A stretch of DNA of 32,423 bases from Enterococcus nangangensis (GCF_005405245.1 NZ_BJDR01000025.1:1-32423), one strand, 5' to 3'; counted from the stretch's first letter, positions 1 through 12,705 are shown. The notes: generated from the sequence alone by a model not told the origin. A program made the numbers and translations.

Positions 1-24
1 TCCATAAGGTTATTTTATCATTTT

Positions 25-69
25 GGGACATTTTCCCTTTCGATATACCTAGGACATTATCACTTTCGA
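25..69 (+). repeat. two imperfect 19-bp direct repeats at the window edge
   Basis: Positions 25-43 and 51-69 match at 16 of 19 bases (shared core GGACATT-T-C-CTTTCGA), with a 26-bp period. They lie just upstream of the secG promoter and outside any gene. From memory, the pattern resembles the repeated subterminal motifs of IS21-family insertion sequences, but no transposase or complete end is visible in the window. The repeat is seen directly; the IS link is a guess. Confidence 0.45.
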
Positions 70-97
70 ACGAGATTTTTCCGCTACCAACTTCCCG

Positions 98-126
98 TTG
101 ACTTTTTTTTATGCAAAAGGTATGCT
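98..126 (+). promoter_or_regulatory. sigma-A promoter of secG
   Basis: TTGACT (98-103) and TATGCT (121-126) are separated by 17 nt. The predicted transcript start lies near 133, about 35 nt before the secG start codon. It is the only good promoter upstream of secG. Confidence 0.75.
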
Positions 127-166
127 ATCCTTAGTGTAGATAGGTGTTTGTAAAGGAGGGAAACTC

Positions 167-403
167 TTGTATAATTTCTTGCTGGTCATTGTTATTATTC
201 TTTCGGTTTTAATTGTCATTGGGATTATGATGCAACCTAGTAAACAAAATAGTGCGGCTTCAGCGTTTACCGGTGGTGCTGACAACTTGTTTGGTCGTCA
301 AAAAGCGCGGGGCTTTGAAGCTTTCATGCAAAAAGCGACAGCTTACATGGGAGCAGTGTGGATGATTCTCTTATTCTTGTTAGCATATTTGTCTTCAAAA
401 TAA
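167..403 (+). CDS. secG: SecG, protein translocase subunit
   Basis: SecG is the small accessory subunit of the SecYEG membrane channel that exports unfolded proteins driven by SecA (also in this window at 21337). The 78-residue product has the family layout: a hydrophobic segment at about residues 3-21, a polar loop containing the GG..NLFGRQ-type motif around residues 36-44, and a second hydrophobic segment at about residues 58-75. The start is TTG at 167, set by the strong Shine-Dalgarno AAAGGAGGG (152-160) with a normal spacing; no ATG or GTG lies between it and the first membrane segment. A terminator follows immediately, so secG is probably transcribed largely alone, although secG-est-rnr-smpB is a familiar Firmicute gene order. 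Identification is firm. Confidence 0.95.
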   Translation: MYNFLLVIVIILSVLIVIGIMMQPSKQNSAASAFTGGADNLFGRQKARGFEAFMQKATAYMGAVWMILLFLLAYLSSK

Positions 404-418
404 TGTAAATGACGTTAG

Positions 419-451
419 AGCCCAGGCAACTTTGTTTGTCGGGCTTTTTTT
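419..451 (+). terminator. intrinsic terminator after secG
   Basis: AGCCC (419-423) pairs with GGGCT (441-445), extended by GGCAA/TTGTC across one bulged base, and followed by a run of T to 451. It separates secG from the esterase gene. Confidence 0.8.
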
Positions 452-570
452 GATGGTTAAAATAAAATTGCTAAGAGCGTAAAAATTTCAAAAGGAAGAG
501 TTTTCCCTTTGTTTTTTTGAGCATTTCTCAGCAGTCTTTGGTATTCTTAAAGAGAAAGGTGGTGGCCAGT

Positions 571-1320
571 GTGGTGCCGAAAACAATTTATGAGCGTCAT
601 GGGGAAACTGCGGTGTTGCTGTTACATGCGTATTCAGGTAGTCCCAATGATGTGCGGATGTTGGCGCGCTTTTTAGAGCGTGCTAATTACAGCGTCTACG
701 CGCCGCTTTTTACGGGGCACGGGACGATAAATCCAGCAGATATTATGAACGCTGGTCCGACTAAATGGCGCCAAGATGCGCAAGAAGCTCTGACTTTTTT
801 AAAAGAAGAGGGCTTTACGAAGATTTTTGTCTTTGGCTTATCCATGGGGGGCATTTTTGCTACCCAATTATTGGCTAGTAATGATGCGACGCTTTGTGGA
901 GGTGGAATTTTTTCTTCGCCAATTTTTCCAGCGCGGAAAAGTCAAGTGCCGGAAAATTTCATCTTGTACGCTACAGAACTTTTCAAACGACAAAAACTTA
1001 CGGCCGAAGAGTTGACAGCTCGCTTGGCTCCTTTAAAAACAGGAGTAGTGGCGCAACTGGCGGCAATTGAAGCTGAAGCTAGTATGGCCTATGAAGGCTT
1101 AACGGCGTTTTCCTGCCCTTACTTTGTGGGACAAGCTGGTCTAGATGAAATGATTGATCCCCAAGGTAGTTTAGTCACTGTACAACAGCGCGTCGTCAAT
1201 AATTTGCCCACGACGTTTCAGTGGTACGCTAAAAGTAGTCACGTTCTGACGGTGAGTCAGGAACGGAAAAAATTTGAAGAAGACGTCTTGGCGTTTATCC
1301 GCCACTGTTCGTTTGTGTGA
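571..1320 (+). CDS. est: carboxylesterase, Est30-type alpha/beta hydrolase
   Basis: This is a cytoplasmic alpha/beta hydrolase that cleaves short- to medium-chain carboxyl esters; the physiological substrate is unknown. The family is the Geobacillus Est30 type. The catalytic triad is visible: Ser91 in GLSMGG, Asp192 in AGLDEMIDP and His224 in SSHVLT. The oxyanion segment is HAYSG where relatives usually have HGFTG. I start at GTG 571, which has AAAGGTGG (555-562) 8 nt upstream and gives 249 residues, close to the family's usual 247. An in-frame TTG at 517 would add 18 residues but is poorly placed relative to its purine stretch at 491-499. The gene is followed after 7 nt by rnr, whose Shine-Dalgarno overlaps this stop codon. 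Family call is firm; start is probable. Confidence 0.88.
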   Translation: MVPKTIYERHGETAVLLLHAYSGSPNDVRMLARFLERANYSVYAPLFTGHGTINPADIMNAGPTKWRQDAQEALTFLKEEGFTKIFVFGLSMGGIFATQLLASNDATLCGGGIFSSPIFPARKSQVPENFILYATELFKRQKLTAEELTARLAPLKTGVVAQLAAIEAEASMAYEGLTAFSCPYFVGQAGLDEMIDPQGSLVTVQQRVVNNLPTTFQWYAKSSHVLTVSQERKKFEEDVLAFIRHCSFV

Positions 1321-1327
1321 GGAAATT

Positions 1328-3700
1328 ATGGAAAAATTAAAAACAAAAATTCAAGGAGTTTTGGCCGAAGCTGGCAAAGCTTTGCCAGTAGCTGAGATTG
1401 CTGAAACGCTAGGTCTAACCAGCGGTAGCGCGTATAAAGAGCTCGTGAAGACCATCGCTCAATTGGAAAAAGATGGCGCAGTCCAGTTTACAAAAGTCGG
1501 CAAGATTCAATTGCCTAAAGAAAATATATTATTAACGGGGATTTTACGTTTGAATGACCGCGGCTTTGGCTTTGTCAATGTCGATCCGGAAGAAGACGAC
1601 ATTTATATCAAAAAAGAAGAGGTGGGCTTAGCCTTAGACGGCGATGAAGTAGCCATTGATATCTTGCATCCCGCAGATCCTTTTTCGGGCAAAGGGGCGG
1701 AAGGTAAAGTTGTCGCAATTAAAAAGCGGGGCCAAGAGCGCATCACTGGTGAATTTGTGCCTTACGATGAAGAAATGCAAGGGGATAGTGGGTATTTAGG
1801 CTATCTTATCCCGCAAGAGCAAAAGCTGGCGGGGTATCGCGTCTATGTGACGGAAACAGGCTTACATCCTGTAGAAGGAAACATCGTTGTTTTAAGTATT
1901 CAAGCTTATCCTAGTCAGCAAAATCCGCAACGGTTTTTAGGACCAATTACAGAGATTCTCGGGCATAAAAATGATCCCGGGATGGATATTTTATCTTACG
2001 TGGTGTCTTTAGGTTTAGAAACAAAATTTTCTGATGAAGTGTTAGTCGCCGCTGAAGAAGTACCAGAAAAAATTGCCCCTGAAGATTATCGAAGTCGCCG
2101 GGATTTAAGAGACCAAGTGATTGTAACTATTGATGGTGCTGATGCTAAAGATTTAGATGATGCCGTTACGGTGCGTAAATTAGCTAATGGTAATTACTTT
2201 TTAGGTGTGCATATTGCTGATGTCTCCCACTATGTCACGGAAAACTCGCCCTTAGACGCAACAGCTTATCAGCGGGGGACTTCGGTCTATTTAACCGACC
2301 GTGTGATTCCCATGATTCCACAACGGCTGTCTAATGGCATCTGTTCTTTAAATCCACAAGTGGATCGCTTAACCTTAAGCTGCGAAATGGAAATTGATGG
2401 CAATGGACAAGTAGTGCACTATGAGATTTTTCCCAGCGTGATTAAGACGACTGCTCGCATGACCTATCAAGCAGTGAATGAAATTATCGAAGAAGCCTTA
2501 CCGGAAACGTGTGAAAAATATCAAGACTTAGTGCCGATGTTCCATGAGATGGCTGAACTCCACGAAATTTTAAGTGCCATGCGGACACGCCGCGGGGCGA
2601 TTAACTTTGAAGATCGTGAAGCGCGGGTGATTGTGGACGAACAAGGACATCCTTTAGACATCGTGTTAAGAGAGCGGGGCACCGGTGAAAAATTAATCGA
2701 GTCTTTCATGCTGGCTGCTAATGAAACTGTTGCCGCGCATTTTGCCCAACAAAACTTACCGTTTATTTATCGGATTCACGAAGCGCCGAAAGAAGAAAAA
2801 CTCCAACGTTTCTTTGAGTTTGTCAGTGTCTTTGGTCTAACGATTCCTGGAACGAAAAAAGGAGTCACGGCAACGAGCTTGCAACAGTTGTTAAATAAAG
2901 TTAGCGACCAGCCAGAAGGCCCGGTGATTTCCACCATGCTCTTACGCAGTATGCAACAAGCCAAGTACACCACGGAACCTTTAGGCCATTATGGGCTGGG
3001 GGCTGATGATTATACTCACTTTACTAGTCCCATTCGCCGCTATCCGGATTTAATGGTACATCGTTTGATTCATACGTATGGTACGCACCCGCAAGAAGCC
3101 GATATTCAACGTTTTGCTGCAAGTTTACCAGAGATTGCGCAACATTCTTCTCAGATGGAAAGAAAAGCGGTAGACGCCGAACGTGGTGTCGACGCCATGA
3201 AGAAAGCTGAGTATATGGCTAGTCACATTGATGAAGAGTTTGCCGGTGTGATTAGTTCCGTTACTAAATTTGGCTTTTTCGTCGAACTACCCAATACCAT
3301 TGAAGGCTTAGTCCACATTAATAGTTTGCAACAAGATTATTTCCACTTTATCCCAGCCCATATGTCCTTAGTAGGAGAGAACACGCGCCAAACCTTTAAG
3401 CTAGGACAAAAAGTCGTTGTCAAAGTCGTGAAAAGCGATCCCATAACCCGAACCATTGACTTCCAGTTGGTTGCCGCCGAAGGGATTAAAGAACAAGACT
3501 TGAAAAGACGCCAACATCATAAACGACCTGCGGCTAGAGGGAAAAATGAAGGAGAACGTGGCAAACGCTCGAAAGAAACAGCCACCACTAAAAAACGTAG
3601 TAGTAAAAATAAAAATAAAAGTCAAAGCAAAGGTAAGGGCGGCCAACGCCCCTTTTACCAAGGCGCCAAAAAAGGCAAAAATAAGAGGGGGAAACGCTAA
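1328..3700 (+). CDS. rnr: Ribonuclease R (3'-5' exoribonuclease)
   Basis: RNase R degrades structured RNA from the 3' end and works with SmpB and tmRNA in mRNA quality control. The 790-residue product has the family order: N-terminal winged-helix region (about 1-70), cold-shock domains (about 75-230), the RNB catalytic domain with [10 protein letters not shown] at residues 269-278 (the metal-binding aspartates), an S1 RNA-binding domain from about residue 640, and a Lys/Arg-rich tail after about residue 722. The start is ATG 1328, preceded by GAGGAAA at 1319-1325; an upstream in-frame start at 1274 would lie inside est and add 18 residues unlike the family. The gene overlaps smpB by one base (TAATG), indicating translational coupling. 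The low-complexity basic tail is typical of RNase R and probably aids RNA binding. Confidence 0.97.
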   Translation: MEKLKTKIQGVLAEAGKALPVAEIAETLGLTSGSAYKELVKTIAQLEKDGAVQFTKVGKIQLPKENILLTGILRLNDRGFGFVNVDPEEDDIYIKKEEVGLALDGDEVAIDILHPADPFSGKGAEGKVVAIKKRGQERITGEFVPYDEEMQGDSGYLGYLIPQEQKLAGYRVYVTETGLHPVEGNIVVLSIQAYPSQQNPQRFLGPITEILGHKNDPGMDILSYVVSLGLETKFSDEVLVAAEEVPEKIAPEDYRSRRDLRDQVIVTIDGADAKDLDDAVTVRKLANGNYFLGVHIADVSHYVTENSPLDATAYQRGTSVYLTDRVIPMIPQRLSNGICSLNPQVDRLTLSCEMEIDGNGQVVHYEIFPSVIKTTARMTYQAVNEIIEEALPETCEKYQDLVPMFHEMAELHEILSAMRTRRGAINFEDREARVIVDEQGHPLDIVLRERGTGEKLIESFMLAANETVAAHFAQQNLPFIYRIHEAPKEEKLQRFFEFVSVFGLTIPGTKKGVTATSLQQLLNKVSDQPEGPVISTMLLRSMQQAKYTTEPLGHYGLGADDYTHFTSPIRRYPDLMVHRLIHTYGTHPQEADIQRFAASLPEIAQHSSQMERKAVDAERGVDAMKKAEYMASHIDEEFAGVISSVTKFGFFVELPNTIEGLVHINSLQQDYFHFIPAHMSLVGENTRQTFKLGQKVVVKVVKSDPITRTIDFQLVAAEGIKEQDLKRRQHHKRPAARGKNEGERGKRSKETATTKKRSSKNKNKSQSKGKGGQRPFYQGAKKGKNKRGKR

Positions 3701-4164
3701 TGCCTAAAGGTTTTGGCAAGCAAATTGCACAAAATAAAAAAGCGTATCACGATTACACCATCTTAGAAACCTTGGAAGCAGGCATCGTGTTACAAGGAAC
3801 AGAAATTAAATCTATCCGCAATGGGAAAATTAACTTAAAAGACGGTTACGTGAAGCTGAAAGATGGCGAGGCCTATTTGTGGAATGTGCATATTAGTCCT
3901 TATGAACAAGGAAATATTTTCAATCATGATCCCTTGCGTTCCCGCAAGCTGTTGTTGCATAAAAAACAATTAGCTAAGTTAGTCGGTGAACTAAAGACAC
4001 AAGGGACCACCTTAATTCCCTTAAAAGTCTACCTGAAAGATGGTTACGCGAAAGTTTTAGTGGGGCTGGCGAAAGGGAAAAAACAATACGACAAGCGGGA
4101 AGATTTAAAACGCAAAGACCAAAAACGCGAAATTGACCGAACTTTACGCCTGAAAAATCGCTAA
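3700..4164 (+). CDS. smpB: SmpB, SsrA (tmRNA)-binding protein
   Basis: SmpB binds the tRNA-like domain of tmRNA and carries it into stalled ribosomes to tag incomplete proteins for degradation. The 154-residue product is full length. Family motifs are visible: [19 protein letters not shown] near the N-terminus, the [14 protein letters not shown] stretch, and a basic C-terminal tail ([10 protein letters not shown] followed by Lys/Arg-rich residues) that enters the ribosomal mRNA channel. The start codon overlaps the rnr stop, so production of the two quality-control proteins is coupled. No tmRNA gene (ssrA) is recognisable in the following intergenic region, although ssrA often lies near smpB in relatives. 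Confidence 0.97.
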   Translation: MPKGFGKQIAQNKKAYHDYTILETLEAGIVLQGTEIKSIRNGKINLKDGYVKLKDGEAYLWNVHISPYEQGNIFNHDPLRSRKLLLHKKQLAKLVGELKTQGTTLIPLKVYLKDGYAKVLVGLAKGKKQYDKREDLKRKDQKREIDRTLRLKNR

Positions 4165-4190
4165 GACGTGCACAAAAGATAATTTGAAAG

Positions 4191-4221
4191 TGAGAATCAG
4201 GTAAAAAAATTCTCATTCTTT
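4191..4221 (+). terminator. weak terminator-like hairpin after smpB
   Basis: TGAGAAT (4191-4197) pairs perfectly with ATTCTCA (4209-4215) around an 11-nt loop, followed by an interrupted T stretch (TTCTTT). The poor T tract makes it a moderate candidate for ending the est-rnr-smpB transcript. Confidence 0.5.
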
Positions 4222-4439
4222 GTAGCCATTGTGAGATTTTGGCCCGTATTGCGCCTAATAATCACTTTGCTTTTCCTTTTTTTGATAATTTGATAGCATA
4301 AGCGTAGAGTAGAAAGAGTTGCCCACCATCAGTTTTAACGAATGAACGGGAAAAAAAGCAATTCTTTAAAAAAAGTACTCTGCGCTTTTTTTACTCATTT
4401 TTTTTTAAGAATGCCATCTGGAACGTTTATGAAAATTTT
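4222..4439 (+). other. non-coding region upstream of the atp operon
   Basis: No gene is visible here. It holds a possible distal promoter, TTGATA (4282-4287) and TAGAGT (4305-4310) with 17-nt spacing, and an A-run/T-run hairpin (4368-4375 with 4385-4392). The region is AT-rich and has several homopolymer runs. It does not resemble tmRNA or any RNA family I recognise. Confidence 0.45.
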
Positions 4440-4468
4440 TTGAAATTTTCGGTTCTTGGTGGTAGGAT
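4440..4468 (+). promoter_or_regulatory. probable proximal atp operon promoter
   Basis: TTGAAA (4440-4445) and TAGGAT (4463-4468) are spaced by 17 nt, giving a predicted start near 4475 and a leader of about 60 nt before atpB. The -35 hexamer sits in the loop and right arm of a perfect 8-bp dyad (GAAAATTT at 4431-4438, AAATTTTC at 4443-4450), which could be an operator. Confidence 0.55.
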
Positions 4469-4533
4469 AGTGTGGTTCACGAGTGAATCATTTGATTGAC
4501 TCCCAGCCTTTCAAGAAAAGAGGTGAAAAAAAT

Positions 4534-5253
4534 TTGGATGAAAAGTCTTTGGTGTTTCACATTGGCCCCGTCTGGTTTGATGGTACAGTTTGCTTGATGG
4601 TTCTGTTAACTTGCCTTATTATTTTTCTGTTGGTTTATGCCGCTACTCGCAATTTACAGCTCAAGCCTAAGGGAAAACAAAACGCCATTGAGTACTTAGT
4701 CGATTTCATTCGTGGAATTGTCAATGAAAACTTGCCAAAAGACCAAGCCGGTAACTTATTCTTGTTTGCCTTCGTCTTGTTCTTGTTTATCATTGTGGCC
4801 AACACGGTAGGTTTAGTGACCAAAGTCGTTACCCCAGGTGAAACGACTCTTTGGAAGAGTCCCACCGCCGATCCGATTGTCACGTTGACCTTGTCCATGA
4901 CTGTCGTTTTATTGAGCAATTTCTACGGATTAAAAACATTTGGTATCAAGGGCTACTTTATCAACAGCTTTATTAAGCCCGTTGCGTTCCTTTCACCAAT
5001 TAAAGTGATGGAAGAATTTACCAACGTCTTGTCGCTAGGTCTTCGGCTTTACGGGAACATTTATGCAGGGGAAGTTCTTTTGACTTTAGTGGCTAAATTA
5101 GCCATGATGTTGCCACCAGTTGGTTTCATCATATCCATCCCGTTAGAAGTCATCTGGATTGGATTCTCTATTTTTATCGGGGCGATTCAAGCCTACATCT
5201 TTGTTACATTATCTAGCGTTTACATCGGCCACAAAGTTGAAGTAGCCGAATAA
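4534..5253 (+). CDS. atpB: ATP synthase F0 subunit a
   Basis: Subunit a forms the two half-channels through which protons reach and leave the c-ring in the membrane. The 239-residue product has several hydrophobic segments and the essential arginine, Arg171, in the motif LGLRLYGNIYAGE. The start is TTG 4534: AAAGAGGTGA (4517-4526) is correctly spaced and the resulting MDEKSLVFHIGPVW start looks like other enterococcal subunit a proteins. The longer ORF from GTG 4483 would begin within the predicted 5' leader and would add 17 uncharacteristic residues. It is the first gene of atpBEFHAGDC; the operon lacks atpI. Confidence 0.95.
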   Translation: MDEKSLVFHIGPVWFDGTVCLMVLLTCLIIFLLVYAATRNLQLKPKGKQNAIEYLVDFIRGIVNENLPKDQAGNLFLFAFVLFLFIIVANTVGLVTKVVTPGETTLWKSPTADPIVTLTLSMTVVLLSNFYGLKTFGIKGYFINSFIKPVAFLSPIKVMEEFTNVLSLGLRLYGNIYAGEVLLTLVAKLAMMLPPVGFIISIPLEVIWIGFSIFIGAIQAYIFVTLSSVYIGHKVEVAE

Positions 5254-5294
5254 AAACAAAACTAAAAAAACATTTTTCTAGGAGGAAAACTTAA

Positions 5295-5510
5295 ATGAAC
5301 TACATCGCAGCAAGTATCGCCGTATTAGGATCCGCATTAGCAGCCGCTTATGGTAACGGAAAGGTTATCTCTAAAACATTAGAATCCATGACCCGTCAAC
5401 CAGAAATGTCTGGTCAATTAAGAAGTACCATGTTTATCGGGGTTGGGATGATTGAAGCTGTGCCAATCTTAGGGATTATCGTAGCCTTCTTACTTATTTT
5501 CTTGGGATAA
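5295..5510 (+). CDS. atpE: ATP synthase F0 subunit c
   Basis: Subunit c is the proteolipid whose ring rotates as ions pass. The 71-residue product is a two-helix hairpin with the polar loop motif RQP at residues 34-36 and the ion-binding carboxylate Glu54 in helix 2 (GMIEAVPIL). Residue 55 is Ala and the sodium-type Glu-Ser/Thr signature is absent, which suggests proton coupling, as expected for this group. The Shine-Dalgarno AGGAGGA is strong. The gene is followed 5 nt after its stop by a stable hairpin with a T tract, which is unusual inside an operon and may raise atpE mRNA relative to the distal genes, in line with the many c subunits per complex. Confidence 0.96.
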   Translation: MNYIAASIAVLGSALAAAYGNGKVISKTLESMTRQPEMSGQLRSTMFIGVGMIEAVPILGIIVAFLLIFLG

Positions 5511-5515
5511 TAAAG

Positions 5516-5550
5516 AAAAAAGCAGGCGCCAAGGGCGTTACCTGCTTTTT
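5516..5550 (+). terminator. terminator-like hairpin inside the atp operon, between atpE and atpF
   Basis: AGCAGG (5521-5526) pairs with CCTGCT (5541-5546), and inside it CGCC (5527-5530) pairs with GGCG (5534-5537) with a TTA bulge. Flanking A (5516-5520) and T (5546-5550) runs complete a canonical intrinsic-terminator shape. Since atpFHAGDC has no other obvious promoter, this is probably a partial terminator or an mRNA 3'-end stabiliser. Confidence 0.7.
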
Positions 5551-5578
5551 CTACTTGTAGCTGAAAGGAGAAGGAATT

Positions 5579-6092
5579 ATGTTACCATTCCTGTTATTAG
5601 GTGAAGGCACTCCTTCCACCACGTTAGGAACGATTATTTTCGTTCTATTATCCTTCTTGATTTTGATGTTCTTAGTGAAGAAATTTGCTTGGTCTGCGTT
5701 AATGGGCATCATGGAAAAACGTGAAGAAAAAATTGCCAACGATTTAGATTCGGCGGAAAACTCTCGAATCTCTGCACAAAAGCTGGAACAAGAACGTCAG
5801 CTTGCTTTACAAAATTCACGGAATGAAGCCATGAATATTGTCACCACCGCTAAAAGTAGTGGCGAACAAAGTAGACAAAATATCTTGCAAGAAGCGCGTA
5901 ACGATGCAGATCGCATAAAAGAAAAAACGCGGGAAGAATTACAACGGGAAAAAGAAACAGCGATGCGGGATATGCAAAAAGATATCGCCAATCTTTCCAT
6001 GGATTTAGCCGCAAAAATCCTGAATCAAGAGTTGTCAAAAGACGCTCATGCCCAATTAATTGACGATTATATCGCCCAATTAGGTGAGACTC

Positions 6093-6106
<14 letters not shown>
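5579..6106 (+). CDS. atpF: ATP synthase F0 subunit b
   Basis: Subunit b forms the peripheral stalk that holds F1 still against the rotating c-ring. The 175-residue product has one N-terminal membrane helix (about residues 12-32, after GEGTPSTTLGT) followed by a long charged, Glu/Lys/Arg/Gln-rich coiled coil (about residues 40-150), as expected. ATG 5579 follows AAAGGAGAAGG. It overlaps the start of atpH by 14 nt, so the two stalk proteins are translationally coupled. It is the first gene after the intra-operon hairpin. Confidence 0.95.
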
Positions 6107-8224
<2,118 letters not shown>

Positions 8225-8238
8225 AAGGGGGTAATCAG

Positions 8239-9132
8239 ATGGCCGGTTCATTAATTGAAATCAAGCGCCGCATTGCCTCAACGAAAAAGACGAGCCAAAT
8301 TACCCGCGCCATGCAAATGGTTTCTGGGGCGAAATTAACTCGTTCGGAAGCTTCTTCTCGTAACTTCCAAGAATATGCGCAAAAAATTCGTTCCGTAGTG
8401 ACTCACCTAGTTGCTAGTCAATTAGCCGAGTTAGCTGAAGATGCCAGTGCTAGTTACCATGATATGTTGGTTAGCCGTCCGGTACAAAAGACGGGCTACA
8501 TTGTCATTACCAGTGATAAAGGTTTAGTGGGGGGATATAACTCTTCGGTCATTAAACAAACGCTAAATATGATTGAAAAAGATCATCAATCTCCTGAAGA
8601 ATACGTTTTGATGTGTATCGGGGGGGTCGGCGCTGACTTTTTCAAAGGTCGGGGCTTACAATTAGCCTATGAATTGCGGGGAGTCACAGACTATCCGTCT
8701 TTTGATGAAGTACGGAAGATTGTCCAAACGGCGACACAAATGTACTCCAGTCAAGTGTTTGATGAGTTGTATGTTTGTTATAACCACCACGTAAATTCTT
8801 TAACTAGTCAATTTCGCGTAGAAAAAATGCTACCGATTTCTGACATCGATCCGGAAGAAGCTACCGAGTATGAGCAAGAATATATTTTAGAGCCGTCTAA
8901 AGACGCTATTTTAAATATCTTATTGCCGCAATATGCGGAAAGCTTAATCTTTGGGGCTATCGTGGATGCCAAAACAGCGGAACACGCCGCAGGAATGACC
9001 GCCATGAAGAGCGCTACTGATAACGCCGGAAATATTATTAACGACTTGACTATTACGTATAACCGAGCTCGTCAAGCCGCCATTACGCAAGAAATTACAG
9101 AGATTGTCGGCGGTGCCGAAGCTCTAGACTAG
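8239..9132 (+). CDS. atpG: ATP synthase F1 subunit gamma
   Basis: Gamma is the central rotating shaft that couples the c-ring to the catalytic sites. The 297-residue protein has the conserved N-terminal helix ([20 protein letters not shown] followed by MQMVSGAKL), the [11 protein letters not shown] motif around residues 91-101, and the C-terminal helix ([20 protein letters not shown]). ATG 8239 follows AGAAGGGGGT. It lies 14 nt after atpA and 17 nt before atpD. Confidence 0.96.
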   Translation: MAGSLIEIKRRIASTKKTSQITRAMQMVSGAKLTRSEASSRNFQEYAQKIRSVVTHLVASQLAELAEDASASYHDMLVSRPVQKTGYIVITSDKGLVGGYNSSVIKQTLNMIEKDHQSPEEYVLMCIGGVGADFFKGRGLQLAYELRGVTDYPSFDEVRKIVQTATQMYSSQVFDELYVCYNHHVNSLTSQFRVEKMLPISDIDPEEATEYEQEYILEPSKDAILNILLPQYAESLIFGAIVDAKTAEHAAGMTAMKSATDNAGNIINDLTITYNRARQAAITQEITEIVGGAEALD

Positions 9133-9149
9133 CGATAGGAGGAGAATAA

Positions 9150-10556
<1,407 letters not shown>

Positions 10557-10569
10557 AGGAGGAATAACC

Positions 10570-10992
10570 ATGGCTGATTATTTAACAGTAAATGTGGTGA
10601 CTCCTGATGGCTTGGTTTACGAGCATCACGCCCGTTTAGTGGTAGCTCGGACAATTGATGGGGAGCTAGGGATTTTACCCAAGCACGCCCCCATTATTGC
10701 GCCTTTAGAAATTGACGAAGTTCGGGTAAAACGGACGGAATCAGACACGCACGTAGACTGGGTTGCCGTTAATGGCGGCATCTTAGAAGTACGGGACAAC
10801 ATCGTTTCCATCATCGCCGACAGTGCTGAGCGGGAACGTGACATTGACGTGTCACGGGCTGAACGCGCACGGATGCGGGCTGAGAAATTGATTGAAAAAG
10901 CCAAAGAAGAACATAATGTGGATGAGTTAAAACGGGCAACCGTTGCATTACACCGGGCAATTAACCGGATTAATGTTTCAAAACACCATTAA
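10570..10992 (+). CDS. atpC: ATP synthase F1 subunit epsilon
   Basis: Epsilon joins the gamma foot to the c-ring and can inhibit ATP hydrolysis. The 140-residue product has the N-terminal beta-sandwich domain ([14 protein letters not shown], then [16 protein letters not shown] and [18 protein letters not shown]) and a two-helix C-terminal domain (about residues 90-138). ATG 10570 follows AAAGGAGGA. It is the last gene of the operon, directly before a strong terminator. Confidence 0.96.
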   Translation: MADYLTVNVVTPDGLVYEHHARLVVARTIDGELGILPKHAPIIAPLEIDEVRVKRTESDTHVDWVAVNGGILEVRDNIVSIIADSAERERDIDVSRAERARMRAEKLIEKAKEEHNVDELKRATVALHRAINRINVSKHH

Positions 10993-10998
10993 AAAGTA

Positions 10999-11031
10999 AA
11001 CCTTTCTTGTTACAAGAAAGGTTGCTTTTTT
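10999..11031 (+). terminator. strong terminator ending the atp operon
   Basis: A perfect 11-bp stem (AACCTTTCTTG at 10999-11009 with CAAGAAAGGTT at 11013-11023) with a 3-nt loop is followed by GC and six T residues. Confidence 0.93.
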
Positions 11032-11054
11032 ATATAAAAGGAAAGAAGAAAACA

Positions 11055-11083
11055 TTGGCATTTCTACATATTTGTGCTATTAT
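11055..11083 (+). promoter_or_regulatory. sigma-A promoter of the DUF1146-murA-epuA unit
   Basis: TTGGCA (11055-11060) and TATTAT (11078-11083) have 17-nt spacing. The predicted start near 11090 leaves a short leader before the AAAAGGAGG ribosome binding site of the DUF1146 gene. No further terminator is visible until 12914. Confidence 0.75.
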
Positions 11084-11117
11084 CAAAAAGTGTTTATTGT
11101 AAAAAGGAGGTCAGGCG

Positions 11118-11354
11118 ATGTTAAGCTATGGTGTGGAAGCAATTGTGAGAATTTGTAGCCACTTAGCTTTTATCTATATGATCTTTTGGAGTATGCAAGC
11201 TTTGCGCTTAGAGCAATTTTTTAAAGCCAATCATTATCGGCAAATTCGTACGCTGATGGTCATGACGGCTATTGGGCTTGGCTATTTATGTTCCACCTTT
11301 TTCTTAGAGGTCTTGAGTCTGTTTAGAAATTTAATTAGCAGCCTACCTTTTTAA
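11118..11354 (+). CDS. DUF1146 family small membrane protein (YwzB-like)
   Basis: This 78-residue protein has two hydrophobic segments (about residues 14-30 and 45-67) separated by a basic loop containing ALRLEQFFKANHYRQIR. That pattern (ALR.E.FFK....QIR) is typical of the DUF1146 family, which sits between the ATP synthase operon and murA in many Firmicutes; Bacillus subtilis YwzB is the reference member. Its function is unknown. ATG 11118 has a consensus ribosome binding site (AAAAAGGAGG). It probably shares a transcript with murA, 52 nt downstream. Confidence 0.85.
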   Translation: MLSYGVEAIVRICSHLAFIYMIFWSMQALRLEQFFKANHYRQIRTLMVMTAIGLGYLCSTFFLEVLSLFRNLISSLPF

Positions 11355-11406
11355 AAGTTTAAAATAAAAAATAATTCAGTTAACGAGATATGTTGGAGGA
11401 GACAAG

Positions 11407-12705
11407 ATGGAACAAATCATAGTTCGCGGCGGTAGAAAATTACGCGGGAATGTTAAAATCGAAGGTGCCAAAAATGCAGTATTACCAATTTTAGCAGCAG
11501 GGCTTTTAGCGGATGAAGGTGTTAGCACTTTTACCAATATTCCAATTTTATCCGACGTCTTTACCATGAATGAAGTAATTCGCCATTTAAATGTTGACTT
11601 GCAATTTGATGAAGCGCACAAAGCGATTTCCTTTGATGCGACGAAACCTTTAAATTTTGAGGCTCCGTATGAGTTTGTTAGCCAAATGCGGGCGTCTATC
11701 GTGGTTATGGGACCCTTATTAGCCCGTAACGGTCATGCGCGTGTGGCGATGCCTGGTGGTTGTGCTATCGGTAAACGACCTATTGATTTACATTTGAAAG
11801 GTTTTAAGGCCTTAGGAGCGACTATCAATCAAACTAATGGCTATATTGAAGCTTATGCTGAAGAGTTAAAAGGTGCTCGGATTTATTTAGATTTTCCAAG
11901 TGTTGGCGCGACACAAAATATTATGATGGCGGCAGTCAAAGCTAAAGGAACCACCGTCATTGAAAATGTAGCGCGGGAACCAGAAATTGTTGATTTAGCT
12001 AACGTTTTAAACAAAATGGGGGCTAAAGTTTTTGGCGCCGGCACAGAAACGATGCGGATTGAAGGCGTTCAACACCTAAAAGCTGTTCGTCACGCCATCG
12101 TGCAAGACCGGATTGAAGCAGGGACCTTTATGGTGGCTGCGGCCATGACGGAAGGAAATGTGTTGGTGGAAGAGGCCATTGCAGAACATAACCGCCCTTT
12201 AATTTCTAAATTACGGGAAATGGGTGCAGAAATTATTCAAGAGGATGGGGGCTTACGAGTAATTGGTCCTAAAGTCTTGAAGCCGACAGATGTTAAGACG
12301 ATGCCTCATCCCGGATTTCCTACTGATATGCAAGCACAAATGACGGCAATTCAATTAGTAGCCAATGGAACGAGCGTGGTTACGGAAACAGTCTTTGAAA
12401 ATCGGTTCCAACACTTAGAAGAAATGCGCCGCATGAATGCTAATATCAAGATTGAAAATAATACCGCCTTAATTTACGGCCCTAGTCAATTGCAAGGAGC
12501 GGAAGTAGCGGCGACAGATTTACGTGCAGCCGCTGCTTTAATCTTAGCTGGTTTACGCGCTAAAGGTTTAACCCGCGTCTCCAACTTACATTATTTAGAT
12601 CGTGGCTATTATCAATTCCATAAAAAACTGCAAGCTCTTGGTGCCGAAGTTGAACGGGTTGATTTTGACAAAACAGTTAAAAATACAGCAGAGGCTTTCG
12701 TTTAA
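11407..12705 (+). CDS. murA: UDP-N-acetylglucosamine 1-carboxyvinyltransferase (MurA)
   Basis: MurA transfers enolpyruvate from phosphoenolpyruvate to UDP-GlcNAc, the first committed step of peptidoglycan synthesis, in the cytoplasm. The 432-residue product has the substrate-binding Lys22-Asn23 pair in [11 protein letters not shown] and the catalytic Cys119 in [17 protein letters not shown]. Because the cysteine is present rather than Asp, the enzyme should be the fosfomycin-sensitive type. ATG 11407 follows TTGGAGGAG. Enterococci usually have two MurA paralogues; its position next to the atp operon is that of the first copy in low-GC Gram-positives. A small EpuA-type gene follows after 16 nt. 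Confidence 0.97.
   Translation: MEQIIVRGGRKLRGNVKIEGAKNAVLPILAAGLLADEGVSTFTNIPILSDVFTMNEVIRHLNVDLQFDEAHKAISFDATKPLNFEAPYEFVSQMRASIVVMGPLLARNGHARVAMPGGCAIGKRPIDLHLKGFKALGATINQTNGYIEAYAEELKGARIYLDFPSVGATQNIMMAAVKAKGTTVIENVAREPEIVDLANVLNKMGAKVFGAGTETMRIEGVQHLKAVRHAIVQDRIEAGTFMVAAAMTEGNVLVEEAIAEHNRPLISKLREMGAEIIQEDGGLRVIGPKVLKPTDVKTMPHPGFPTDMQAQMTAIQLVANGTSVVTETVFENRFQHLEEMRRMNANIKIENNTALIYGPSQLQGAEVAATDLRAAAALILAGLRAKGLTRVSNLHYLDRGYYQFHKKLQALGAEVERVDFDKTVKNTAEAFV

Noticed and set aside
517-570. N-terminal extension of the esterase from TTG 517
   Set aside because: Ribosome binding site too distant and the added residues do not match the family; GTG 571 fits better.
4165-4533. tmRNA gene (ssrA) expected near smpB
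   Set aside because: No tRNA-like ends and no tag reading frame are present.
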